Shown here piece by piece: positions 56,564-64,000 of a DNA stretch of 64,000 nt. The DNA comes from Arion vulgaris. Taxonomy: Eukaryota; Mollusca; Gastropoda; Stylommatophora; Arionidae. Every line of letters begins with the position of its first letter. Position 1 is the first letter of the stretch. The stretch lies in assembly GCA_020796225.1 (NCBI GenBank), contig CM036758.1, forward strand, positions 33,525,342 through 33,589,341, written 5' to 3'. The translations under genes and the position numbers were made by a program. The notes below the pieces were generated by a model. The model had not been told where the DNA came from and searched no databases. It saw only the letters and a list, made by a program, of their open reading frames with translations.

Positions 56564-57032
56564 ATGGCTAAGAAAATGCTTTTGATCGATCCTCGTTTGC
56601 TAAAGTCTATGACTTAAAAACAAGACATACCACCCGACACCTGACATATCACCCGACAATAACCAACGGAATTTGGATGACCAAATGCAGCAAGTCTTAG
56701 AAAGAAACGATTTATTGCCACATGACAAAGCTAGACTGTATCAGTAAACGTTGCAGCGCTATTTAACTCGTATAACTCAGTACAGAAACAAGTCTCTAGG
56801 GTTAGTCGATATCAAACCACCACCACCACCACCACCTATCCCAACTAGTGAACAGCAACAACTCTTACCGACAATACCGCTACTTAAATCTGAAGACGCC
56901 AACAAAAGTCTCCATTCGTCCTCAGCTATTGATATTACCGACAAAGTACAAGAGACACCGGTGGCTTCCTCGTATACTCTCCGTAGAAGGAAGAAGAAGA
57001 GTAAGATTCCAACTTCAAAGTGGGAAAAATGA
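56564..57032 (+). pseudogene. Conserved Polinton ORF, proline-rich, broken
   Basis: Starts ATG 56564 with MAKKMLLIDPRLLKSM, then a stop at 56615 and frame changes. MQQVLERNDLLPHDKARLYQ and LQRYLTRITQY (56680-56790) and a run of eight prolines at about 56815-56836 follow. A 93-codon open piece (56751-57032) ends in RRRKKKSKIPTSKWEK. Animal Polinton-like elements carry a protein with the same LLIDPRLL start, VLER and LQRYL blocks between the pX-like protein and the integrase; its role is not known to me. Its stop overlaps the integrase start (ATGA, 57029-57032), a viral-like tight packing. Confidence 0.6.
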
Positions 57033-57179
57033 CCCCTCGAATAAGTACGAGATTCAAGAAAAAGTACTACGAGCCGAGTCGACTAGGGCGTATGGAGGTG
57101 TAGGGAGTTTACAGAGAAGTAGGAAAGTTAGTGCTAAAGAGATCAAAGAATAGTTAAGTACGCAGCATGATTATACTCT
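57029..57179 (+). pseudogene. Polinton integrase, N-terminal part (interrupted)
   Basis: ATG 57029: TPRISTRFKKKYYEPSRLG, a frameshift near 57085, then AYGGVGSLQRSRKVSAKEIK, a stop at 57151, and LSTQHDYTL cut at 57179 by the LINE. The 'AYGGV.SLQR...LSTQ.DYTLHK' region is the helical N-terminal domain found before the catalytic core in Polinton integrases. It continues at 60454. Confidence 0.75.
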
Positions 57180-57290
57180 CCTCCCCATGAGGCCATTACC
57201 TTGTAGTGGTGGGGAGGCTTGCGTGCTCAAATGATACAGTGAGCTAGGACGGCGGGAACTTATGTTCCCGGAAGGGTTACCAAAGCCGGA
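57180..57290 (+). ncRNA. Possible HDV-like ribozyme fold at LINE 5' end
   Basis: CCTCCCC (57180-57186) pairs with GGGGAGG (57211-57217), enclosing CCATTA (57193-57198) / TAGTGG (57204-57209). Downstream hairpins are GCTCA/TGAGC (57225/57240) and CGGGAAC/GTTCCCG (57253/57264). The 7-bp stem starts at the first base after the target duplication, as P1 of an HDV-like ribozyme would. A convincing P2 and P1.1 were not found by eye. Confidence 0.45.
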
Positions 57291-60200
57291 AAGGTCACTG
57301 AAGAGGGACAGACGAAGCATGGTCTCCTGGTCCTCCAGGTTGGGGGTTGGGCTTGGGACTAACGATCCCATCCTTTAAAAAAATTAAAGTTACGGAAACA
57401 ACAACAAACATACAGCCTATTTACGGGCATGAAGGGTCAGTCATTGACTCACATGACTGGAAGTGGTGAAAGCCGAAAGGAAGCTACTTTCATGAGGACA
57501 GAAGTCCTGAATGCCAAAACCAAGACCAGAATTGGATGCTGTAATGTAAGAACAATGTACGAAACTGGAAAACTATCACAAATAACAGCAGAAATGAGAA
57601 GATATAATCTACATATCCTAGGGGTTAGCGAGAGCAGATGAATACGAAACGGAAGAAGTACCACTGCAACAGGTAAAACAGTCCTTTTTCTGGACGAGAC
57701 GATGACCTACACCATGAAGGAGTAGCAGTAATCCTAAGAAAAGGCGTGGAAAAGTGTCTGTTGGAATGGAAACCTATCAGCAGCCGCTTGATTAAGATCA
57801 GACTAAAGGAGAAGCATACAAACATCACAATCCTACAATGCTATGCGCCAACTAATGATAGCGAAGATACAAAGAAAGACTCGTACTACGAAAACCTACA
57901 AGCAGAATTAGACAAGTCACCATCCCATGATGTTATCATTGTTATGGGAGATCTCAATGCGAAGGTCGGACAAGACAACACGCATAGTTATAGAACTATG
58001 GGAAAATATGGATGTGGTATGATGAACGAAAAGGGGGAACGTTTAGTAAACTTCTGCAGCATGAACAATCTCGTTATAGGAGGAACCCTATTTCTACATT
58101 TAGATATCCACAAATTAACATGGTATTCCCCTAATGGCAGAGATAAAAACCAAATAGACCATATAATGATCAATGGACCATGGAGACGCTCGCTGCTAGA
58201 TGTTGTAGTCAAGAGGGGTGCAGATGTTGGTAGCGACCACCACCTAGTCACAGCTTATGTCAAACTTAAACTAACAAAAACAGGACAACAGAAAAACTTC
58301 CAAAAGAGGTTCGATGTGGATAGACTAAAACACGGAAGTAAGGGATACGTTTATAATGCATATAAAGAACAGATTCCAAGCCCTAGAAAGTAATGAAACT
58401 ACGGATGAAACTGACAACACAGATAGAACATGGGACAACATAGCATCTATATATAGCAAGAGCAGTGAAGCATGTCTAGGGTACCGAACAAAGAAAAGAA
58501 AAGAATGGATAACACCAACAACATGGAAAATAATAGATAGCCGAAGAATATTAAAAAAGAAATTGTTAGAAGCAAAGTCTGAAAGACTGAAAGCAAGATA
58601 CCAAGAACAGTACAAAAGCGCAAGTAAAGAAATCAAACGGGCTGTGAGGGCTGACAAAAGAATGTATGTTGAAGACCTGACAGTACAGGCAGAAGAAGCA
58701 GCAAAAAGTGTGATCAGGGAACAGTGTACAAAATTACAAAGCTAATAAGCGGAAAACATTACAGGAGATCAAATACTCTCATAAAGGATAAGAATGGAAT
58801 ACTATTGACAACGGAAAAGGAACAAGAAATACGATGGACAGAGCATTTTAAAGAATTGCTAAACAGACCACCTCCATTGGTAGTAGCAGACATACCAGAA
58901 CCAACAGAGGAATTAGAAATTGGCATTGAAACACCCAGCCGGGATGAGATCATTACAGCCATTAAATCTCTTAAGAATAACAAGGCACCAGGAATGATAA
59001 CTTAAACGCAGAACTATTCAAAATAGACACATAATTTGCAGCTAATATATTGCAACCCTTGTTTACTACTATATTGAATGCCCAAATAATACCTGATGCA
59101 TGGAACAGAGGAGTCATCATCAAGATACCCAAAAGGGCTCCCTTGCCGATTGTAATAATTGGCGTGGAATAACACTGCTTTCTGTCCCAAGTAAAATCTT
59201 AAGCAAAGCATCGTACAACGCATTACTGATGCTGTGGACAAGAAACTGAGAAATGAACAATCAGGATTTCGCAGAGGACGGAGCTGTATAGACCAAATAT
59301 TTGCTCTTAGAAATATCATAGAGCAATGCACAGAATGGCAAAGCAAACTCTATATCAACTTTGTAGATTTTGAAAAAGCTTTTGATAGCATACACCGCGA
59401 AAGTCATTGGCGTATCCTAAGATGGTATAGAATCCCACTGTGTTTTATAAATATTATAAAAAGCTGCTAAAACAAATTTGCTTGCAGTGTTGAAACCTCA
59501 GAGCTAAAGTTTGAAGCCAAAACAGGCGTGCGACAAGGATGTGTTATGTCAGCCCTATTATTCAACACTGTCATAGATTGGGTGATGCGTAAAACAACGG
59601 AAGATAAGGTAAGAGGTATTAGATGAACACTCACATCCACTCTGGAAGACCTAGACTTTGCAGATGACATCGCACTCCTATCTCATACACATATAGATAT
59701 CCAGGAAAAGACCTGCCGCCTTAATCAATATAGTGAGATGGTTGGGCTGAAAATCAATCAGAAGAAAACTGAAGTAATGACTCTGAACATAGCAACCCCA
59801 GCACCAGTCAAACTAGAAGGTAAAACCCTCCGAGATACAACCGCTTTCACATATCTTGGAAGTGTTATTAGCAATGAAGGAGGCGCTGGATCTGACATTA
59901 AAAACAGACTGAGTAAGGCACGAAGTGTATTCATGACCCTTCAGACCACCTGGAAATCTGCACAATACAGCATCAGAACCAAGACTAGTATCTATAACAG
60001 CTGTGTGCTGTCAACATTGCTGTACGGATCGGAATGCTGGAGAATGACAGAACAGGATATGTCCAGACTCTCCACCTTTCATACAACTTGTCTGCGAAAA
60101 ATCTTACGTCTGTACTGGCCGACTACTATCTCGAACCAAGAATTGCTTGCACGATGTCAACAAGAGAATATGGGCACTATCATCCGAAGACGACGCTGGA

Positions 60201-60449
60201 GATGGATTGGACATGTGATGCACATGGAGACTGACTCCGACACGAAAACTGCACTGAGATGGACTCCAGAGGGTAGGCGAAAGCGTGGAAGACCCACGAC
60301 GACCTGGAGGAGAACGATAGAGCAAGAACTGAAGGAAAGGAATCATAGCTGGAACACAATACAGAGGAAGGCCACGAACAGGGAAGAATGGTGTGCGTTT
60401 GTTGCTGCCTTAAACGCCAAGGGCGTAACAGGCTAAAGAGAGTAAAGAG
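57180..60449 (+). mobile_element. LINE inserted in the Polinton integrase, nearly complete, with target-site duplication
   Basis: 3270 bp between atgattatactct (57167-57179) and atgcttatactct (60450-60462). Structured 5' UTR 57180-57400. Endonuclease: RIGCCNVRTMYETGKLSQIT, HEGVAVILRKGVEKC, LQCYAPTNDSEDTKKDSYYE, VIIVMGDLNAKVGQDN and GSDHHLVTAYVKL (the His-based APE end). Linker GYRTKKRKEWITPTTWKIID. RT: LRNEQSGFRRGRSCIDQIFA, INFVDFEKAFDSIHRESHWR, TGVRQGCVMSALLFNTVIDW, LEDLDFADDIALLSHTHIDI. The C-terminal frame 59738-60436 is open for 232 codons (FTYLGSVISNEGGAGSDIKN, LLYGSECWRMTEQDMSRLS, RRRRWRWIGHVMHMETDSDT, GRPTTTWRRTIEQELKERNH). Stops at 57639, 58391, 58743, 59003 and 59468 disable it. 3' tail aaagagagtaaagag. 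Confidence 0.93.
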
Positions 60450-61075
60450 ATGCTTATACTCTACATAAATCTGTACGTCGCCGTTTTAAAAGACGCCCTA
60501 CCGTAACTGGCGGTACAAATCAACAGTTCCAAGCCGATCTAATCGAGATGAGATTGTTACGAAAACACAACGACGGTATATCATATCTAGTGACGTGTAT
60601 AGATGTATTCAGTAAATACGCGTAGGCGATTCCGATAACTACTAAAACGGGAAAAGAGTTGGTGGCGGCCATGCCTAAAATATTTTCAAAGCGAAAACCG
60701 ATAAATCTTCAAACAGAAAAAGGGTCGGAGTTTGTCAACAGGACATTCTTAAAGTTTCTTAAAGAGGAGGGCGTACAATTTTTACTATCGAAAACGATGA
60801 CGTGAAAGCTGCTGTAGTAGAGAAATTTAACAGAGCCTTGAAAGAACACATGTGGCGATACTTTACAAACACCAACAAACATCAATATATCCACTTGCTA
60901 GATCGATTGCTACGCAACTACAACGGTTCGTATCATTGAACCATTCATATTGCACCGAAGCAGGTTAATGACGACAATCAAGAACCTGCATGGAATAACC
61001 TGTATTCGACCTCTGATATCATCGAAAAGCAAGCGTTTAAAGAAGGGGTATGTAATAGGGACCCCTCTATTATTG
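60450..61075 (+). pseudogene. Polinton integrase catalytic core (broken)
   Basis: Resumes with DAYTLHKSVRRRFKRRP, then QFQADLIEMRLLRKHNDG (first catalytic Asp, 60536), YLVTCIDVFSKYA, a stop at 60627, AIPITTKTGKELVAAM, NLQTEKGSEFVNRTFLKFLK and, after a one-base shift near 60785, DDVKAAVVEKFNRALKEHMW (catalytic Glu, 60820) and RLLRNYNGSYH. It is a retroviral-type DDE integrase that would paste element ends into host DNA. The second catalytic Asp position holds Glu (60716-60718, in QTEKG). A further stop at 60938. At about 61075 it is cut by an unclassified insert; it resumes at 61856. Confidence 0.85.
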
Positions 61076-61855
61076 ATTGATTTCGTATTTATTGTATTAT
61101 GATAGGGTTCCCTTTTATATATATAACGATTTGCATTGTAGTCAGGGCCTTACTTTAGGATAGTCGGTGGACGCTCTCCTTTATGTGGTTGTTCCATTGT
61201 TACTGTATGATTCCAGCTTTTAGAGTTGTTGTGTTTCCTGGCCATCTTCTCTCTAAACCGTCATTTCCACTAGTCTTCCATCATCCCATTTATAAGGTAT
61301 CTCTTGATCGCAGTAAGTCTAGTTCGTTTTGTTCGGTCCATTGTGATACTATCTTCTTGTCTTCGATAATTCAGCTTTATCCAATTGACTATTTAATATT
61401 GTTGTATGTAGAAACTTATTGACAACTCAAACGGATGAAAAGGTATACAAATGTCATATTTCCAATTGACAACTCAAGCAGGTGTAAAAATATACAAATG
61501 CCATATTTCCAATTGGCAACTCAAACGGGTGTAAAAGTATACAAATGCCATATGTCCAGTTTACATTCCTTTATTGTATCATTATTGAATTCGAAAGCAT
61601 ATTAAAGCATGTCCTATCAGTCGCAATGTCTCTAACGTTCCTCCCTTGTTTACCAAACTGCTATCTTACTAAACCGTCACTACACAACTACGTATTTTAG
61701 CTTTTTACTACGTCAATTGTCTCGTTTAGTGTTACCCTTCTGTTTAGAGAGTGCAAACACTAAGTCTCTACTAATATATCCTACCAACTATACTATAAAC
61801 TAAAGCTACTTGTCTGTTCCTCAGCTGCCACCTGGGAGGGGGAACTGGCTATCCA
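61076..61855. mobile_element. Unclassified 0.8-kb insert in the integrase gene
   Basis: Noncoding, bounded by integrase text on both sides. The left end holds attattgattgattt, like the SINE tail. It contains a 47-bp triple repeat at 61419-61559. ggtat at both borders (61047-area ggggtat and 61861 caggtat) could be a short duplication. No ORF or family recognised. Confidence 0.5.
61419..61559. repeat. 47-bp tandem repeat, three copies
   Basis: Unit ttgacaactcaaacggatga + aaaggtatacaaatgtcatatttccaa, starting at 61419, 61466 and 61513, with several substitutions. Confidence 0.9.
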
Positions 61856-62149
61856 CTACAGGTATACACCTTCGTAGACCGAGGAAACGTTTACCATTAG
61901 TCGCGTAAGCAAGACAATATCGGTAGCGTACAGATTAAAAGATGATGCTGGAGCTGAACTAAAAGGTTTCTTTTATAAAGAAGAGCTCCAGAAAGTCACC
62001 GACAAACAAGAGTATCGAATCGTGTCCATTATACAAGAACGTTGCGCCGGTGGATGAAATAACGAGTATATAGTAAAGTGGTTTGGCTACAACTCTACAT
62101 TCAACAGTTGGATTTCAGACAAACACGTCGTATCCAGATATGACGAATA
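61856..62149 (+). pseudogene. Polinton integrase C-terminal domain and chromodomain
   Basis: After the insert: EETFTISRVSKTISVAYRLK, DDAGAELKGFFYKEELQKV and TDKQEYRIVSIIQERC (the SH3-like integrase C-domain), one stop at 62056, then EYIVKWFGYNSTFNSWISDK and a stop at 62147. Y-x-V-K-W-x-G-Y...S-W is the chromodomain signature; Polinton integrases often end in one, thought to steer integration to marked chromatin. A single frame is kept across most of this part. Confidence 0.85.
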
Positions 62150-62164
62150 GCGATATAGAAGCTT

Positions 62165-62465
62165 TAGGAAAACGAGGCATGAAGAAACAATTATTAAGGG
62201 AAATAAAATTCAGTCAAGTAAAGTATTTTGGGCACATAAAAGACATGACACCATGATAAAATATTTACTAGAGGGGAAAGTTGAGGGGGAAGAGCATGAG
62301 GAAGACCGCGAGATAAATGGGATGGAAACTTTAAGATATGGACAGGTAACAGTCTGGCAGTGTTCAACACCAAGGTGAAAGACAGAGGATGCTGAAGATT
62401 TATTGCAGCCAACCTTCGATGTGGAGATGGCACCTGATGATGATATAGAAGCAGAGACCATAACG
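62165..62465 (+). mobile_element. 5'-truncated CR1/L2-like LINE 3' end
   Basis: LREIKFSQVKYFGHIKDMTP, then in other frames EGKVEGEEHEEDREINGME, WTGNSLAVFNTKVKDRG and the last block AANLRCGDGT followed by gatgatgat. It lies in the gap between integrase and the small membrane protein, so it is a third insertion into the Polinton remnant. Confidence 0.75.
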
Positions 62466-62526
62466 GAACTACAGATTTAGAGATATCGCTAGGGCAGGTC
62501 AGAAAACCTCTCTTTGGTTTGGTAAT

Positions 62527-62694
62527 TTGCTACCGCGACCTGACCTAGTCTTTATTTGTCAGATGATGGTTATATACGTAGTCACCGGTGTAACGCTATT
62601 CAATCTGACACAGAGAACCGAGCGTAAGGGTAAACTTTTGGCAGTCCTGTTGTCTAGCTGTCTGGGTTACATGTTACCTAATCCTCAAATAGGG
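62527..62694 (+). pseudogene. Small single-pass membrane protein of Polinton-like element
   Basis: LVFICQMMVIYVVTGVTLFN (membrane helix), LTQRTERKGKLLAVLLSSCL and GYMLPNPQI; the frame then runs into the inserted SINE. A short protein with 'VxGxxLFNLTxRxExx...LLSSCxGYLLPNP' lies beside the FFVTL protein in animal Polinton-like elements as I recall them. Function unknown. Start not certain. Confidence 0.6.
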
Positions 62695-62962
62695 AGTCTC
62701 TGTGGCCTAGTGGTTAAGCACTTTGCCTTGTGAGTCGAAGGTCGTGGGTTCGAGTCCGACCGCGCCATTCTGTTCACGAGTGCATATTTTCCAGAGACCC
62801 TAGGATTGTTGCTGGAGCTACGGAGTTCATGCTTTGTGCAATACTCTCGGCAGGTGAGGTGCCAGTTCTGCGGAGAGGACCGAGCCGTATGGGGTAAAAC
62901 CCGGTGCAATGAAGTCAATCCTTCGGCTTTTAAACCCTTTTTAAAATCCTCAAATATAAACA
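62695..62962 (+). mobile_element. tRNA-derived SINE inserted in Polinton remnant
   Basis: gtctctgtggcctagtggtt (A box) and gggttcgagtccgaccgc (B box) 48 bases on, then tattttccagagaccctagg as in the SINEs at 4940 and 7910. The body differs after that. It separates the membrane protein from the FFVTL protein. Not a functional tRNA gene. Confidence 0.85.
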
Positions 62963-62982
62963 CGGCCAGCAATAAATCAGCT

Positions 62983-63282
62983 ATGAGTTTTTTCGTCACA
63001 TTGTCGAGCAATGCCTCCTCTCAAATTTATTCAGACAACGAGCCAGGACACTTTCTTCTCAAACTACTTCATACTATTAATTAACATCACATTACGAAGT
63101 TGGCCTGGTGGAAATTCAATTTCCAAGTATGTATTTGAACATTTTGGCAGGGAAGTTTGGTTAGAATATACACCAGCCAAAGAAAATGTAGAAACAGGTA
63201 AACAACCTATAACCATTATGTGCATCCCAGGGATTTACAAGTCACCAGAAGGTTTTATTGATACATTAAACAAATTGCTATA
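62983..63282 (+). pseudogene. Polinton conserved 'FFVTL / VGLVEIQFP' protein, N-terminal part
   Basis: ATG 62983: SFFVTLSSNASSQIYSDNEP, a stop at 63082. In the next frame at 63087 comes SHYEVGLVEIQFPS, and in a third frame FEHFGREVWLEYT ... IPGIYKSPEGFIDTLNKLL to a stop at 63282. The three pieces in order match a protein widely present in animal Polinton/adinto-like elements and often misannotated as a host gene. Its role is thought to be structural but is unsure. Two frameshifts; the rest of the protein is missing. Confidence 0.75.
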
Positions 63283-63756
63283 GTCTGTCCATTAATTCGT
63301 GAGCACGTTTGAAATTGATTTTCTCGAAAACTACCTGTTGGATCTCAGTGATTTTTGCATGCAGCCTTAGAATATCCATGACGCTAAAATAAAGCTAACC
63401 AGTAGTTCATAGATGCTCGATTTTGCACATCTGCGAATTCCTTTGATCTTTATGACAATTACAAATACGGGGGCTCAAATTTTAGATTTTACAGTAATCC
63501 TTAGAATTTGTCCATGTCAATTCTATTCATAGGTGTATCTCCATATTAACTTGATAGGTCAAGTAATTAATATTTTTTGCCCTTTATGTGCAATCGTGAA
63601 CTTGGATACAATATGCAACAGTTAGTCCTCCTCTTCGGTCACCATTAGACCCCAGGGTGTCTTAACTTCACCACAAATTGTATGATGGTAGACGCATTTG
63701 GATATGGAAATGTATACGTTGCTATTTCTCAGTCTGTAATCAAAATATGATTTGTA
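63283..63756. other. Spacer, probably 3' flank of the next DNA transposon
   Basis: No frame recognised. tctgtccattaattcgtgagc just after the FFVTL fragment could be a transposon end facing the minus-strand transposase, but its partner lies outside the window. Confidence 0.4.
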
Positions 63757-64000
63757 TCATCCCGAATCTGACGATTCCATGAGGTTGATAATTGTTACGG
63801 GCTGGACAAATTGTAATCCATCTCGGTGCCAGTACTCGTCTTCCTCTCGGAGCACATGTTCAACACACTTCTTCCAGAACTGCATGTCTATCATTGAGAG
63901 GACTCACGTGTCAGAACTTCAACATCACACATTTTAAACGTCCTGTTCTGTTCGGCAACTTGCCCTTTACTTTAGCCCAGACAAGCTCTATCGGATTGAA
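63757..64000 (-). pseudogene. IS630/Tc1-mariner-like DDE transposase, C-terminus
   Basis: Minus strand entering from the window edge: FNPIELVWAKVKGKLPNR ('NPIE..W' is the last catalytic block, with E as third acidic residue), then after frame changes AVLEEVC and EHVLREEDEYWHRDGLQFVQ, with the ending ESSDSG and stop at 63757-63759. The acidic serine tail is usual for this group in invertebrates. At least two frameshifts; the N-terminal part is outside. Confidence 0.8.

Noticed and set aside
60627..60629. Stop-codon readthrough in the integrase
   Set aside because: Other stops, frameshifts and two insertions in the same gene show plain decay.
62695..62770. tRNA gene
   Set aside because: A and B boxes are good but the cloverleaf is imperfect and a SINE body shared with two other copies follows.

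Overview
The window reads as a repeat-dense animal genome, most likely a mollusc and perhaps a gastropod. The grounds are GT-AG split exons, many APE-type non-LTR retrotransposons (including I/Nimb-like ones carrying RNase H), Penelope-like elements, tRNA-derived SINEs, long minisatellites and one large EGF-repeat receptor of a kind expanded in molluscs. The taxon is an inference. A run of 100 Ns (17816-17915) marks an assembly gap.

Only two loci look like protein genes that could act in the host. (1) On the minus strand at 25143-29949 lies an intronless secreted-then-membrane receptor: signal peptide, EGF-like module, galactose-binding-like domain or domains, about 36 EGF-like repeats, one membrane helix and a short tail, with one frameshift near 25838. 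(2) On the plus strand at 8695-16248 are four exons of a FAR1/FLYWCH/ZSWIM3-like zinc-finger protein of transposase type. Its third intron holds a 5.1-kb array of a 37-bp satellite, and the locus lies between two inverted copies (8575-8745 and 20610-20765) of a promoter-containing repeat.

Layout: 1-8.3 kb holds minisatellites, LINE fragments, a Penelope-like element and SINEs. 8.6-20.8 kb is the inverted-repeat-bounded region with the satellite, two old LINE copies and the gap. 20.8-25.1 kb has further arrays and two small MITE-like elements. 25.1-30 kb is the receptor gene. 30-55.7 kb is a stack of LINE copies on both strands, several inserted into one another with visible target-site duplications.

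56.1-63.3 kb is the most interesting part: a decayed Polinton/Maverick (adintovirus-like) element. In order it keeps a capsid-protein-like C-terminal tail, a basic pX-like protein, a proline-rich conserved protein, a retroviral-type integrase with a C-terminal chromodomain, a small membrane protein and a conserved 'FFVTL...VGLVEIQFP' protein. The integrase gene is broken first by a 3.3-kb LINE (57180-60449) and again by an unclassified 0.8-kb insert. The LINE's 5' end begins, at the base after the target-site duplication, with a 7-bp stem whose layout resembles an HDV-like ribozyme. At the right edge (63757-64000, minus) is the C-terminus of an IS630/Tc1-mariner-like transposase.

Almost all reverse-transcriptase and integrase reading frames here are broken. 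The longest intact one is a 469-codon RT-RNase H frame at 33705-35114.
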